Assembly: GCA_016869675.1 (NCBI GenBank)
Contig: VGDP01000026.1
Location: 1 to 44,697 of the forward strand
Direction of reading: 5' to 3'
Origin: Alphaproteobacteria bacterium
GTDB lineage: Bacteria; Pseudomonadota; Alphaproteobacteria; SP197
Length of the DNA stretch: 44,697 bases
Part shown: one piece after another, positions 26,125 to 34,287 of the stretch
Layout of the letters: every line of letters starts with the position of its first letter
How positions within the stretch are numbered: position 1 is the first letter of the stretch
Position numbers and translations under genes: made by a program
The notes under the pieces: generated by a model
What the model saw: the letters and a program-made list of their open reading frames with translations, nothing else
Databases searched by the model: none
Told to the model about the DNA's origin: nothing

Positions 26125-27510
26125 TCACGACCTGGGTTGTGTCATCCGGCTGACCAGCTCCTTAGCGGCGCCGAAGCTCATCGGGCCCCGCAGGTGGTAG
26201 ACCAGCAACCGACCTTTCGCGGCGCCGAGCAGCGCGTCCTCCTCGGCGCTGAAGACGCCGCCGGGGGTCGGGCCCGACACCAGGTTCATGTTCGCGGCCT
26301 GCAAGTCCGCCATGCGCTTGACGAACAACAGGCTGGCCATGATGACGCCGACCGCGACAGCGGCGATCAGATCAACCACGACGGTCAGCACTAGCACCAC
26401 GGCCATCATGACCACGCCGTCGCGCGGCGCGGTGCGCACGCGGCGCAGGTAGTTCCAGTCGATGATGTCGATGCCGACCTTGATCAGGATGCCGGCCAGC
26501 ACGGCGAGCGGGATTCCCTCGGCGAGCGGCGCCAGGCCGAGCACGAGCGCCAGCAAGACCACGGCGTGCAGCGCACCGGACAGCGGCGTGCGCCCCCCGG
26601 TCCGTACGTTGACCACCGTACGCATGGTGGCTCCGGCACCGGGCAGGCCGCCGACCAGGCCCGAGACCATGTTGCCGATGCCCTGGCCGATCAGCTCGCG
26701 ATCGGACAGGTTCTGGGTGCGCGTGATCGTGTCGGCGATCAACGACGTGAGCAGACTGTCGATCGAGCCGAGCACCGCCAGCACCAAAGCCGCCGTGACG
26801 ATCGCCGGCAGCTCGTCGAGCCCGATCCCCGGCATGTGCGGGGTCGGCACGCCATGTGGGATCGCGCCGATCACGGGCGCGTCCTTCAGCAGCACGTGCG
26901 CCAGCACCGTGCCGACGACCAGGGCGATCAGCGGCGCCGGTACGATGCGCGTGACGCGTCGCGGCGCCAGGTAGACGATGGCGAGCGACAGGGCACCGAG
27001 GAACGCGGCGTCCAGGTTGATCGCGCCGAGCGCGGCGGGCAGCTCCGCCAGGGCTGGAATCGGGCCGCCCGGCGGCGGCGCATGGCCGATCAGCGGCTCG
27101 AGCTGGAGCGCGATGATGATGCAGCCGATGTCGCTCATGAAGCCGGAAATCACCGGGTATGGCATCAGGCGGATGTAGCCGCCGAACTTCATGACGCCGA
27201 ACGCGATCTGCAGCGCGCCACCCAGCAGGATCACCGAGAACGCAATCGCTGGATCATGGGCGAACTGGACGAACAGACCCGAGGCGACCACGGTCATCGG
27301 CCCGGTCGGGCGGGACACCTGGGCGGGCGTGCCGCCGAACAACGCCGCGAAGAAGCCGACGAAGATCGCGCCGTAGAGCCCCGCGATGGCGCCCGCGCCC
27401 GAGGCGACACCGAACGCCAGCGCCAGCGGCAGGGCGATCACGGCGGTCGTGACGCCGCCATAGATGTCGCCCCGCACATTCCCGAAATGGAGGCCGTGAA
27501 ACAGGGCCAT
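26125..27510 (-). CDS. SulP family anion transporter, STAS domain lost
   Basis: A 461-aa inner-membrane transporter with about 12 hydrophobic segments. The SulP signature region is seen as GVTTAVIALPLALAFGVASG, QVSRPTGPMTVVASGLFVQF and GQGIGNMVSGLVGGLPGAGA. It belongs to the bacterial SulP group carrying sulfate, bicarbonate or C4-dicarboxylates; no carbonic anhydrase is fused. The frame ends early at 26125 after LVSRMTQPRS, before the STAS domain needed in many members for folding or regulation. The transport core is intact, so it is either a truncated working gene or an early pseudogene. ATG 27510 starts the conserved N-terminus; the frame upstream is a shadow of the aminotransferase gene. 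Confidence 0.82.
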   Translation of the reverse strand: MALFHGLHFGNVRGDIYGGVTTAVIALPLALAFGVASGAGAIAGLYGAIFVGFFAALFGGTPAQVSRPTGPMTVVASGLFVQFAHDPAIAFSVILLGGALQIAFGVMKFGGYIRLMPYPVISGFMSDIGCIIIALQLEPLIGHAPPPGGPIPALAELPAALGAINLDAAFLGALSLAIVYLAPRRVTRIVPAPLIALVVGTVLAHVLLKDAPVIGAIPHGVPTPHMPGIGLDELPAIVTAALVLAVLGSIDSLLTSLIADTITRTQNLSDRELIGQGIGNMVSGLVGGLPGAGATMRTVVNVRTGGRTPLSGALHAVVLLALVLGLAPLAEGIPLAVLAGILIKVGIDIIDWNYLRRVRTAPRDGVVMMAVVLVLTVVVDLIAAVAVGVIMASLLFVKRMADLQAANMNLVSGPTPGGVFSAEEDALLGAAKGRLLVYHLRGPMSFGAAKELVSRMTQPRS

Positions 27511-27633
27511 GGCGGACCGCCAAGTGCAGGCGCCGGAGTGTAGCGGCGCCTGCCACCGTGTCCAGCCGAGGCCGCCTTGCCCGGCCGCGCGGGGAGCGGC
27601 TACTGTCCGCGCCTTGCCGCCACGGAGCCCCCG

Positions 27634-28833
27634 ATGCGCTACGCCGACCTGGTCCACCGGCTGGAGAACGAAGGCTCGCGCGCCTGGGAAATCCACAGCG
27701 CCGCGCGCGCGCGCGAGGACGCCGGCCACGACGTGATCGTGCTGAGCATCGGCGATCCGGACTTCGAGACGCCGAAGGCGGTCGTCGACACAACCGTCGC
27801 GGCCCTGCGCGGTGGGCGGACCCACTACACCTACGTCGAGGGCGGCCCGGAGGTGCGCCGCGCCATCGCCGAACACCACCAGCGCCTGACCGGCATCGCC
27901 GTCGACCCGGACTGCGTGGTCGCCACGTTCGGCGCCCAAGGCGCGCTCTACAGCGCCCTTGTCTGTGTCGTCGGGCCCGGTGACGAGGTCATCGTGCCCG
28001 AGCCCATGTACGCGACCTACGACGGCACCATCGGCGCGACGGGCGCCACCATGGTGCGCGTGGCCTTGCGCGGCGATCGGCGTTTCCACCTGGATGCCGC
28101 CGACGTCGAACGCGCCGTGACGCCGCGTACGCGTGCCGTGCTGCTGAACACGCCGCACAACCCGACGGGCGCCGTGCTCAGCCGCGCCGAGATCGAGGCG
28201 ATCGGCGATGTCTGTCGGCGCCACGACCTGTGGCTGGTGTGCGACGAGGTCTACGCCACCCTGACCTACGGCGTGGCCCATGTCTCGCCGTCGGCCGTCC
28301 CGGCCATCGCCGACCGGGTCATCGTGGTCAGCAGCCTGTCCAAGTCCCACGCCATGTGCGGCTGGCGCGTCGGCTGGGTGATCGGGCCCAAGGAGCTGGC
28401 GCACCACCTCTACAACCTCAGCCTGGTCATCCACTACGGCCTGCCCACGTTCGTCCAGGATGCGGTGCCGGTCGCCCTGGCCCACGACCACGACGAGGTC
28501 GCGTCCATGCGCGAGACCTTCCGCGCCCGGCGCGATCTGGTGGTGCAGCGGGTGCGCGCGATGCCCGGGCTCGACTGCATCCAGCCCGAAGGCTCGGTGT
28601 TTCTGATGGTCGACGTGCGCGGCAGCGGGCTGTCGTCCCAGGCGTTCGCCTGGCGCCTGCTGGAGGAGGCGGACGTGGCCGCACTGCCGGCCGACGGCTT
28701 CGGCCCCAGCGGCACCGGCTACCTGCGTTGGTCGTTGACCGTGCCGACCGAGCGGCTGAGCCAGGCGTGCGACCGGCTCGAGGCCTTCGTGCGCGGCCTG
28801 CGCCGCGGCCACGCGCCCATCACGCCCGAGTGA
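27634..28833 (+). CDS. Class I/II PLP-dependent aminotransferase, AruH-like
   Basis: A 399-aa fold-type I aminotransferase. LSIGDPDFETP begins the substrate loop; NTPHNPTGAVLS, the Asp204/Tyr207 pair in CDEVYATL, and SSLSKSHAMCGWRVGW with PLP Lys237 are complete. The N-terminus MRYADLVHRLENEGSRAWEI and the SKSHAMxGWRVGW block closely recall arginine:pyruvate transaminase AruH of Pseudomonas, more than aspartate aminotransferases, but the substrate is not proven. It diverges from the SulP gene; 67 bases downstream begins the thioredoxin-like cassette. ATG 27634 fits the family start. Confidence 0.87.
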   Translation: MRYADLVHRLENEGSRAWEIHSAARAREDAGHDVIVLSIGDPDFETPKAVVDTTVAALRGGRTHYTYVEGGPEVRRAIAEHHQRLTGIAVDPDCVVATFGAQGALYSALVCVVGPGDEVIVPEPMYATYDGTIGATGATMVRVALRGDRRFHLDAADVERAVTPRTRAVLLNTPHNPTGAVLSRAEIEAIGDVCRRHDLWLVCDEVYATLTYGVAHVSPSAVPAIADRVIVVSSLSKSHAMCGWRVGWVIGPKELAHHLYNLSLVIHYGLPTFVQDAVPVALAHDHDEVASMRETFRARRDLVVQRVRAMPGLDCIQPEGSVFLMVDVRGSGLSSQAFAWRLLEEADVAALPADGFGPSGTGYLRWSLTVPTERLSQACDRLEAFVRGLRRGHAPITPE

Positions 28834-28900
28834 ACGGCCGGTTCTGCCCTTGCCCGGGCGTGGTGGCCGGGCCATCTTGAGACCCGAGGCGCTGCCCCCC

Positions 28901-29461
28901 ATGACCGCCGAAACGAACCCCTCCCCGGCCCCGCGCCGCTGGCTGTTCGCCTTGCCGGTGGTGCTGTTCGTCGCCCTGGCGGTGGCCTTCGCCTTCGGGC
29001 TGGGGCGCGACCCGTCGATCGTGCCCTCGGCGCTGATCGACCAGCCGGCGCCCGAGTTCGACCTGCCGCCCGTGCCGGGCAGGGAGCTCGGGCTCAAGAC
29101 CGCCGACCTGAAGGGCGAGGTAGCCCTGGTCAACGTCTTCGCCTCGTGGTGCGTGGCATGCCGGGTCGAGCACCCGCTGCTCATGCGCTACGCCGCTGAG
29201 GGCCTGGTGCCCATCCACGGCCTCAACTACAAGGACGCGCCCGAGGATGCCGCGCGCTGGCTGGGCGAAATGGGCGACCCCTACACGCGCACCGGCGTCG
29301 ATCGTCAGGGCCGCGTCGGCATCGACTTCGGCGTCTACGGCGTGCCCGAGACCTTCGTGATCGACGCCGAGGGGCGCATCCGCTTCAAGCAGATCGGCCC
29401 AATCACGCCCGAAGCGTGGGAGCGCGACATCTGGCCGCTGATCCAGGACCTGCGCGGTTGA
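28901..29461 (+). CDS. CcmG/DsbE-type thiol:disulfide interchange protein
   Basis: A 186-aa membrane-anchored thioredoxin-like protein. One N-terminal span (about 13-33) is followed by a periplasmic domain with VNVFASWCVACRVEHPLLMR, the redox motif being WCVAC, and GVYGVPETFVID with the cis-proline. GIDFGVYGVPETF and the GRIRFKQIG tail are CcmG-like. It would reduce apocytochrome c or other periplasmic disulfides. No other ccm genes are present, and the stop overlaps the next ATG by one base (TGATG), tying it to the TlpA/CcdA pair. Confidence 0.88.
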   Translation: MTAETNPSPAPRRWLFALPVVLFVALAVAFAFGLGRDPSIVPSALIDQPAPEFDLPPVPGRELGLKTADLKGEVALVNVFASWCVACRVEHPLLMRYAAEGLVPIHGLNYKDAPEDAARWLGEMGDPYTRTGVDRQGRVGIDFGVYGVPETFVIDAEGRIRFKQIGPITPEAWERDIWPLIQDLRG

Positions 29462-30096
29462 TGCGCCGTCGGCTCGCGACCCTCGCCCTCCTCGGCCTGC
29501 TGGCGTTTCCCGCCCTTGCCCGGGCCGATCTGGACGCCCTGGTCTGGTTCGACGCGCCAGAGCCCGCGCCCGACGCTATCGTCTTCCAGGACGAGAAGGG
29601 CAGCGCACTGACGCTCGCCTCGTTCCGCAGCCGAGTCGTGCTGCTGAACTTCTGGGCCACCTGGTGCGCGCCCTGCCGGCGCGAGATGCCGAGCCTGGAC
29701 GCCCTCGAGGCACGCTTCGGCGGGCCCGACTTCATGGTGCTCGCCCTGTCCGAGGATCGCGGCGGTGTGGTCGACGTGCGGCCGTTCTTCGACGAACTCG
29801 GGCTCGAGCACCTGGCGATCCACGTGGACAAGGACATGGCGCTGGCGCGCGCCTTCAGGGTGGTCGGTCTGCCGGCCACGTACATCATCGACCACGAGGG
29901 CCGCGTGCTGGCCCGCCTGCTGGGCGACGCGGCGTGGGACAGCGACGCCGCCATGGCGCTCCTGGAGCCGCTCATCGTCAAGGCCCGCGACGCCCGCGCC
30001 ACCACGACGACCACGTCGTCGTCCTGCTCGTGCGGCGGGCCCAAGGCCTCGCGGGTCGCGCGCTACGGCACGGTCGCGCCGCCGCCGGACGACTAA
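29461..30096 (+). CDS. TlpA family thioredoxin-like protein with Cys/Thr-rich tail
   Basis: A 211-aa exported thioredoxin-like protein. A signal peptide covers about 1-22 (cleavage near ARA-D). The redox core is LLNFWATWCAPCRREMPSLD, with the cis-proline in VVGLPATYIID. After the domain comes a tail with five threonines, three serines and CSCGGPKASR, then APPPDD; a second Cys-x-Cys there is unusual for TlpA proteins. It could be a metal site or an extra redox pair. It sits between CcmG-like and CcdA genes (TGATG overlap and 3-base gap), so CcdA probably supplies its electrons. Confidence 0.85.
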   Translation: MRRRLATLALLGLLAFPALARADLDALVWFDAPEPAPDAIVFQDEKGSALTLASFRSRVVLLNFWATWCAPCRREMPSLDALEARFGGPDFMVLALSEDRGGVVDVRPFFDELGLEHLAIHVDKDMALARAFRVVGLPATYIIDHEGRVLARLLGDAAWDSDAAMALLEPLIVKARDARATTTTTSSSCSCGGPKASRVARYGTVAPPPDD

Positions 30097-30099
30097 CCC

Positions 30100-30840
30100 A
30101 TGCTGGAAATCTCGGGCATCGGCGTGCTGACCGCGTTCGCGGCCGGGGTCATCTCGTTCCTGTCGCCGTGCGTGCTGCCGCTCGTGCCGGGCTATGTCTC
30201 CTACGTCGCCGGACAGTCGCTCGACGAGCTGGAGGCCGAGGGCGACGCGCGTCGGCGCGCCGCCGCGCTTCTGCTCAGCTTCTGCTTCGTTGCCGGCTTT
30301 TCGGTCGTGTTCATCGGCTTCGGCGCCAGCGCCACGGCGATCGGCGGCCTGCTGCTGGATTACCGCTACGAGTTCGGCTTCATCGCCGGCGTCGTGGTGA
30401 TCCTGTTCGGGCTCTTCCTGCTCGGCGCCTACCGCCTGCCGGTGCTCGACCGCGACATCCGGTTCCACGCGCGCATCCCGGGCGGACGACCGCTGGGGGC
30501 GGGGCTGCTCGGCATGGCCTTCGCGTTCGGCTGGACGCCGTGCATCGGGCCGGTGCTGGGCGGCATCCTGGCGGTCAGCGCCTCGACCGCCGAGGCAGGG
30601 TCGGGCGTCGCCCTGCTCGCGATCTATTCGCTCGGCCTCGGCGTGCCGTTCCTGCTGGCGGCGGCGTTCACCGGCGCGTTCCTGCGCCGCCTGAAGGGCC
30701 TGCGGCGGTTCGGCAAGCCGTTGCACATGCTGGCCGGCGTGGTGTTGATCGGCATGGGCGTGCTGATGATCACCGGCGATCTGCCGACCATCGCCTTGTG
30801 GCTGCTGGATACCTTCCCGGTGCTGGCGACGATCGGCTGA
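30100..30840 (+). CDS. ccdA: CcdA-type cytochrome c biogenesis membrane protein
   Basis: A 246-aa inner-membrane protein with six spans that carries electrons from cytosolic thioredoxin to periplasmic TlpA/CcmG proteins. VISFLSPCVLPLVPGYVSYV and AFGWTPCIGPVLGGIL contain the two membrane cysteines in S-P-C and T-P-C, the CcdA redox pair. Length fits the short CcdA form rather than DsbD. It starts 3 bases after the TlpA-like gene and closes the three-gene thiol relay; it converges on the FemAB remnant 12 bases away. Confidence 0.93.
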   Translation: MLEISGIGVLTAFAAGVISFLSPCVLPLVPGYVSYVAGQSLDELEAEGDARRRAAALLLSFCFVAGFSVVFIGFGASATAIGGLLLDYRYEFGFIAGVVVILFGLFLLGAYRLPVLDRDIRFHARIPGGRPLGAGLLGMAFAFGWTPCIGPVLGGILAVSASTAEAGSGVALLAIYSLGLGVPFLLAAAFTGAFLRRLKGLRRFGKPLHMLAGVVLIGMGVLMITGDLPTIALWLLDTFPVLATIG

Positions 30841-30852
30841 GGTGGAACTGGG

Positions 30853-31830
30853 TCAGCCCAGCCCGCGCACGATCCAGGGGCCGAGCGCGTTGGCGACCGG
30901 CAGGGGCAATCGCTTCCACGCGCCGATGAACAGCCGGTACTTCAGGTTCAGCGGGTTGATGTCGGGGATCGAGGCACCCGCGCGCAGGCGGTACGCGTAG
31001 CGCAGCGGCTCGGGCTCGAAGCCCCAGTTCTTCTTGAACGAGAAGCTGCCGGTGCCGATCTTGCCGCGCCCGAAGTCGAACAGGCGGCAGCCGCGCAAGG
31101 CGGCGCGGCTCATCACCTCCCAGTACATGAAGTCGTTGGCGGCCAGGTCGCGTGCCTCGGCCGTTCCGCCGCCGTAGTAGGGCAGCACCTCGTCGCGGAA
31201 GTAGAAGTTCATCACGCTGGCCACCGGCGCGCCCGCGGCGGTGACCGTTAGCACGTCGCAGTCCTCGCCGAACACCTCGCGCAGTGCGTGGAACCAGTGC
31301 TTGGAGAACACCGGCGTGCCCAGGTTGCGCACGCTCTCGGCGTAGATGGCGTGCAGCCGGTCGACGCCGTCGTCGAGCGTGCTTTCGAGTTCGGCCTTGA
31401 TGCCCTTGCGCACCATCGCGCGCTGCTTGCGCGGAATGGCCAGCATGTTTTTTTTCGGGATCGCCGTCGATCGTTTTGCGGAACGTGACGTAGAGGTCCG
31501 ACTTGGTCGGCCAGTCGGGATTCGAGGGCGCGCGGCAGCGCATCTCCAGATGATCGACGCCGAGTTCGTCGGCCAGCGCACAGGCCCGCTCGACCGGGGC
31601 CCGGCGCGCCTCGTCGTCGCTGGCCGCGACGCCGCCGTAGACCGCGAAGGCGGTCGACACCAGGCCGTTGCCGAACAGGGGGTCTTCAGGTGCATCAGTG
31701 GCAGCACGCCGACGATGGCGCCGCCGCGCTCGGCGTGAAGAAAGGGGCAGCGGTGGCCGAAGGTCGTTTCGATCGCCTGTTTCTAGCCGGCATCGAGCGT
31801 ACCGATCCCGAGCGCCGGAGCGGGCGGCAT
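30853..31830 (-). pseudogene. FemAB-like acyltransferase of an exosortase-A-type EPS system, frameshifted
   Basis: Three reading segments together give a FemAB/GNAT-type protein. From ATG 31830, overlapping the deacetylase stop, a short stretch reaches TAG at 31785-31783 where homologues have a Trp (GWKxxIE); it continues KQAIETTFGHRCPFLHAERG and VGVLPLMHLKTP. A missing base in the GGGGG run (31678-31682, plus strand) moves the frame to LVSTAFAVYGGVAAS and WPTKSDLYVTFRKTIDGDPE. An extra base in the A8 run (31448-31455) moves it back to MLAIPRKQRAMVRKGIKAEL, ending KKNWGFEPEPLRYAYRLRAG. The IPRKQRAMVRKG and FSFKKNWGFEP blocks are those of FemAB proteins found with PEP-CTERM/exosortase loci. 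At least three lesions make it a pseudogene. Confidence 0.8.
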
Positions 31831-32250
31831 CAGGCTGGGCGGTCGGTCAGGCCGAAGGCGCGGTCCACCCGGTCCCACGCGAAAGTGGCGAGCAGGCGGT
31901 GCAGCCGCCGCTCCATGCGGTCCAAGTTGGTGTAGTGACGCACGCGCGTGCGCAGGCTGATGCCGTGCTTACGCGGCTGGCCCCGGGTCGATCTCCCATG
32001 GGTGGAAATAGAAGATGCACGGCTCGCGGTCGACCCGGTTCACCCGGCCCATGGCGTAGCGCGACCAGGTGTAGGGCAACAGCCGGAACCAACCGCCGCC
32101 GCCGCACGGCCACGTGCGCCATGCCGTGGCTCGCCAGTTCGTGCCCCTGGTCGACGATGCGGCGGATCAGCGCCGGGTGGCGTTCGGCGACCCAACCCAC
32201 GGTGAACAAGGTCGCCTTGACCCGCGCGTCCGCGAACAAGGCGAGCACGG
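31830..32250 (-). pseudogene. XrtA-type polysaccharide deacetylase remnant
   Basis: From about 32250 the frame reads [40 protein letters not shown], then HGMAHV with the metal histidine pair. At about 32110 it jumps directly to [20 protein letters not shown] and [11 protein letters not shown], so roughly a hundred central residues are deleted. At about 31980 an extra C shifts the frame to [20 protein letters not shown], ending FGLTDRPA at 31830. HPWEIDP and the RHY-NLDRM end are hallmarks of the deacetylase of exosortase-A/PEP-CTERM exopolysaccharide loci. The N-terminal part, with the catalytic Asp of DVEDW, is missing; its place is taken by an MFS gene tail on the opposite strand. Confidence 0.78.
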
Positions 32251-32461
32251 CGTCGGGTTCACCATCAACCACATCGCGGCGGTCGTCATCCCCGCCGCGT
32301 TCGGCGCGTTGTGGATGGTGGCGCCGGCGGTGGTGTTCTTGGCCGGAGCGGCCATGGCGGCGGTTTCGCTCGCCCCGTCGTTCAACGTGCCTCGGGCCCC
32401 GGCGCCGGGCCGCGAGGCGATCCTGGATTGGCGGCCGGCGGCCCGCGCCGCGGCCGAGTAG
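32250..32461 (+). pseudogene. 3' fragment of an MFS transporter gene
   Basis: On the plus strand, from about 32250 to the TAG at 32459-32461, the frame reads [20 protein letters not shown], then [20 protein letters not shown] and [16 protein letters not shown]. These are two final membrane spans and the polar tail of a major facilitator protein; INHIAAVxxP is a typical late-helix pattern. The same frame upstream of 32250 is antisense to the deacetylase remnant and is not MFS-like, so the join is a rearrangement breakpoint. The tail meets the Sel1 gene end to end, 4 bases apart. Confidence 0.7.
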
Positions 32462-32465
32462 CGGT

Positions 32466-33242
32466 TCAGGGCGCGGGCACGGGCCGGCAGAACCGGCCCC
32501 GTTCGTTGAGCATGGCGCACGCGGTCTCGGCCGCCGCGTCGTCGGCGAACGGCCCGGCCTGCACCTGGTAGAACAGCCCGGCCTCGGCGCCCAGGTCGAG
32601 CTCGACCACCACCAGCGCCAACCCGCCCAGCACGTCGGCGAACGATTCCCTTGCGGTTTGCCAGACGGCGAGCGCCTGGTCCGTGTCGCGCACCGAGGCC
32701 AGGTGCACGCGCGCGGTTCGCGCGGCCGCGGCCGCATCAGCGGTGCGCGCCGGTTCGACGATCACATAGTCCGGTGCGAGCGGCACGGCCACGCCGGCGC
32801 TCCACTGGGTGGCGGCGCGCTGGTACCAGGCTGCGGCGCGCGTGGTATCCCGCGCCACACCGAGCCCGTGCTCGTAGAGCACACCCAGGCGGAACGCCGC
32901 TGAACCGCTGCCGCGCTTGGCGGCGCGTGTGTACCACCGCACGGCCTCGGCGTAGTCGCGCGCCACACCCCGTCCCTGTTCGTAGAGCTGGCCAAGGCTG
33001 AACGCGGCCAACGCGTTGCCCTGGGAGGCGGCGCGCCGGTACCAGTGCAACGCTCCGTCGTAGTCGGGCGCCCCGCCACGGCCCTGCTCGAGCATCTGGC
33101 CAAGCGCCACCTGGGCGTCAGCGTCGCCCTCGAGAGCGAGTGCCAGCACCGCATCGTTCTCGGCTGAGTCGAAGCGTTCGGGCAGGCGCGGCGCGCAGCC
33201 GACGGCGAGGCACAGGGCAAGCACGACAAGCGGGCGGATCAT
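32466..33242 (-). CDS. Sel1-repeat/SPOR-domain lipoprotein
   Basis: A 258-aa predicted lipoprotein. The N-terminus [16 protein letters not shown] has a lipobox-like end (AVGC). Three to four Sel1-like repeats follow (about 38-160), for example [20 protein letters not shown] and [20 protein letters not shown]. The C-terminus (about 185-258) has SPOR-domain features: [27 protein letters not shown] and [15 protein letters not shown] domains bind denuded peptidoglycan, so a cell-wall or division-site role is likely. ATG 33242 is chosen because the signal begins there. It follows the nuclease gene by 41 bases. Confidence 0.8.
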   Translation of the reverse strand: MIRPLVVLALCLAVGCAPRLPERFDSAENDAVLALALEGDADAQVALGQMLEQGRGGAPDYDGALHWYRRAASQGNALAAFSLGQLYEQGRGVARDYAEAVRWYTRAAKRGSGSAAFRLGVLYEHGLGVARDTTRAAAWYQRAATQWSAGVAVPLAPDYVIVEPARTADAAAAARTARVHLASVRDTDQALAVWQTARESFADVLGGLALVVVELDLGAEAGLFYQVQAGPFADDAAAETACAMLNERGRFCRPVPAP

Positions 33243-33283
33243 ACACCAAACGCTACGCCCGCGCGTGGCCGAGCGGAAGCCGA

Positions 33284-33784
33284 CTACTCGGCCGGGCACC
33301 AGCTTGCGCGCGCGCCACCCGCGTAAGCGCGGGCGAGCCCGGCCTCGGTCAGCCGAGCGCCCAGGTCGCGCCCCGTATCGTCACACACCGCCGCGCGCAC
33401 CCGGCCGCCGTACTTGTCGTGGCGCACGTCGCGCAAGAGCACCGGGCCTTCGCCGATCAGCCCGGCCAGCGTGGCGCGCGCCTGCTGGGCGAGCGCGCTC
33501 TCCACGGCGCAACGTCCCTTCAGCTCGGGCGCGTCGATTCCTTCGAGACGCACCAGGGTCTCGACGTCCTGATCCAGCCAGATGCGGACCCGGACCCTGG
33601 TCGTATCGCCGTCGACGATCGCGATCGGATCGGTGGCAAGCGGACCCGGCAATGGACCCTGGCGGTCGTTGGCGAACACCACGGGGAAACCGACGGGCAG
33701 GACAAGCGCCGCGCTGAGCGCCAGGGCGAGCCGGGACCGCCTTCGGGGTAGCGGCGTGGCGGGTGCCGAACAGGAACAAGCCAT
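33284..33784 (-). CDS. Thermonuclease (SNase) family protein
   Basis: A 166-aa exported nuclease-like protein. A basic, hydrophobic N-terminus (about 14-38) looks like a signal peptide or anchor. The OB-fold SNase domain has IAIVDGDTTRVR with calcium-type Asp58/Asp60, VRLEGIDAPELKGRC with Arg79, Asp84 and Glu87, and DKYGGRVRA with Arg128, so all catalytic positions of staphylococcal nuclease are kept. C-terminal AYAGGARASWCP matches the family. Upstream lies an unusually AT-rich stretch that could hold its promoter. It is followed by the Sel1/SPOR gene. Confidence 0.85.
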   Translation of the reverse strand: MACSCSAPATPLPRRRSRLALALSAALVLPVGFPVVFANDRQGPLPGPLATDPIAIVDGDTTRVRVRIWLDQDVETLVRLEGIDAPELKGRCAVESALAQQARATLAGLIGEGPVLLRDVRHDKYGGRVRAAVCDDTGRDLGARLTEAGLARAYAGGARASWCPAE

Positions 33785-34032
33785 GGCACCTTGTTTGGAA
33801 CAAATAGCGAATATAATACATACACATCGTGATTATCTTGTAAAGATTCGACATCACCTTGCTGTTGGCATTCACCGAAATTGAGTTCTCCTGAACCATA
33901 CCAATGTGACGCCAGTAACACGCAAATGACGGCGCATGCGGAAGTATGCCTGTGTGGCGGAGCACCGAACGATTCTTTTCGGAATGAGCCGCCACCATGA
34001 CGCGATGACGGCACGCGTGGCGGCACCGTTGA
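33785..34032. other. AT-rich intergenic stretch
   Basis: About 250 bases between the nuclease gene and the DUF1674 gene; the first 120 are strikingly AT-rich (for example TAGCGAATATAATACATACA) in an otherwise GC-rich window. Short open frames exist on the minus strand but show no family-like sequence. On the minus strand TTTACA and TATTAT-like boxes lie upstream of the nuclease start, but their spacing is not ideal. It may be a foreign insertion or a strong promoter region. Confidence 0.45.
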
Positions 34033-34200
34033 TCAGAAGTCGCTGACGCGGCCCTTGATCTGCCAATCGCCGTACCGGGTGGGCTCGGGCCCCTTGGGGC
34101 CGCCGACCTCGTCGGGTCGCGCGGCGGGCGAAGGCGCGCGCTCGCCAGTCGCGGCGGGTGTGGGCGGCGCGGGCTGCGGCGCGGGCTTGCTCTCGGTCAT
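34033..34200 (-). CDS. DUF1674/SDHAF4-like succinate dehydrogenase assembly factor
   Basis: A tiny 55-aa protein. After a proline/alanine-rich start, the C-terminus EVGGPKGPEPTRYGDWQIKG then RVSDF is the invariant DUF1674 signature shared with mitochondrial Sdh8/SDHAF4, which protects flavinylated SdhA before complex II assembly. ATG 34200 gives the normal compact form. It diverges from htpX across 87 bases; DUF1674 beside htpX and rsmB is a recurring alphaproteobacterial arrangement. Confidence 0.88.
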   Translation of the reverse strand: MTESKPAPQPAPPTPAATGERAPSPAARPDEVGGPKGPEPTRYGDWQIKGRVSDF

Positions 34201-34287
34201 GGACTTGATCCTACAGCACCTGGCCATACATAGGAGAGGCGTCCCGACACAACCCCGATCGCCGTCACCGACGCCCCGCCGAACCCC

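Noticed and set aside
31440-31460. Programmed -1 frameshift at AAAAAAC in FemAB
   Set aside because: The slippery-looking heptamer is present, but restoring the frame needs +1 (or -2), not -1, and further lesions remain.
32114-32250. Start of the MFS open frame at 32114
   Set aside because: This part is antisense to deacetylase sequence and lacks membrane-protein character; real MFS homology begins near 32250.
33381-34066. Small minus-strand ORFs in the AT-rich stretch as genes
   Set aside because: No recognisable family, signal or supporting ribosome site; composition alone does not support coding.
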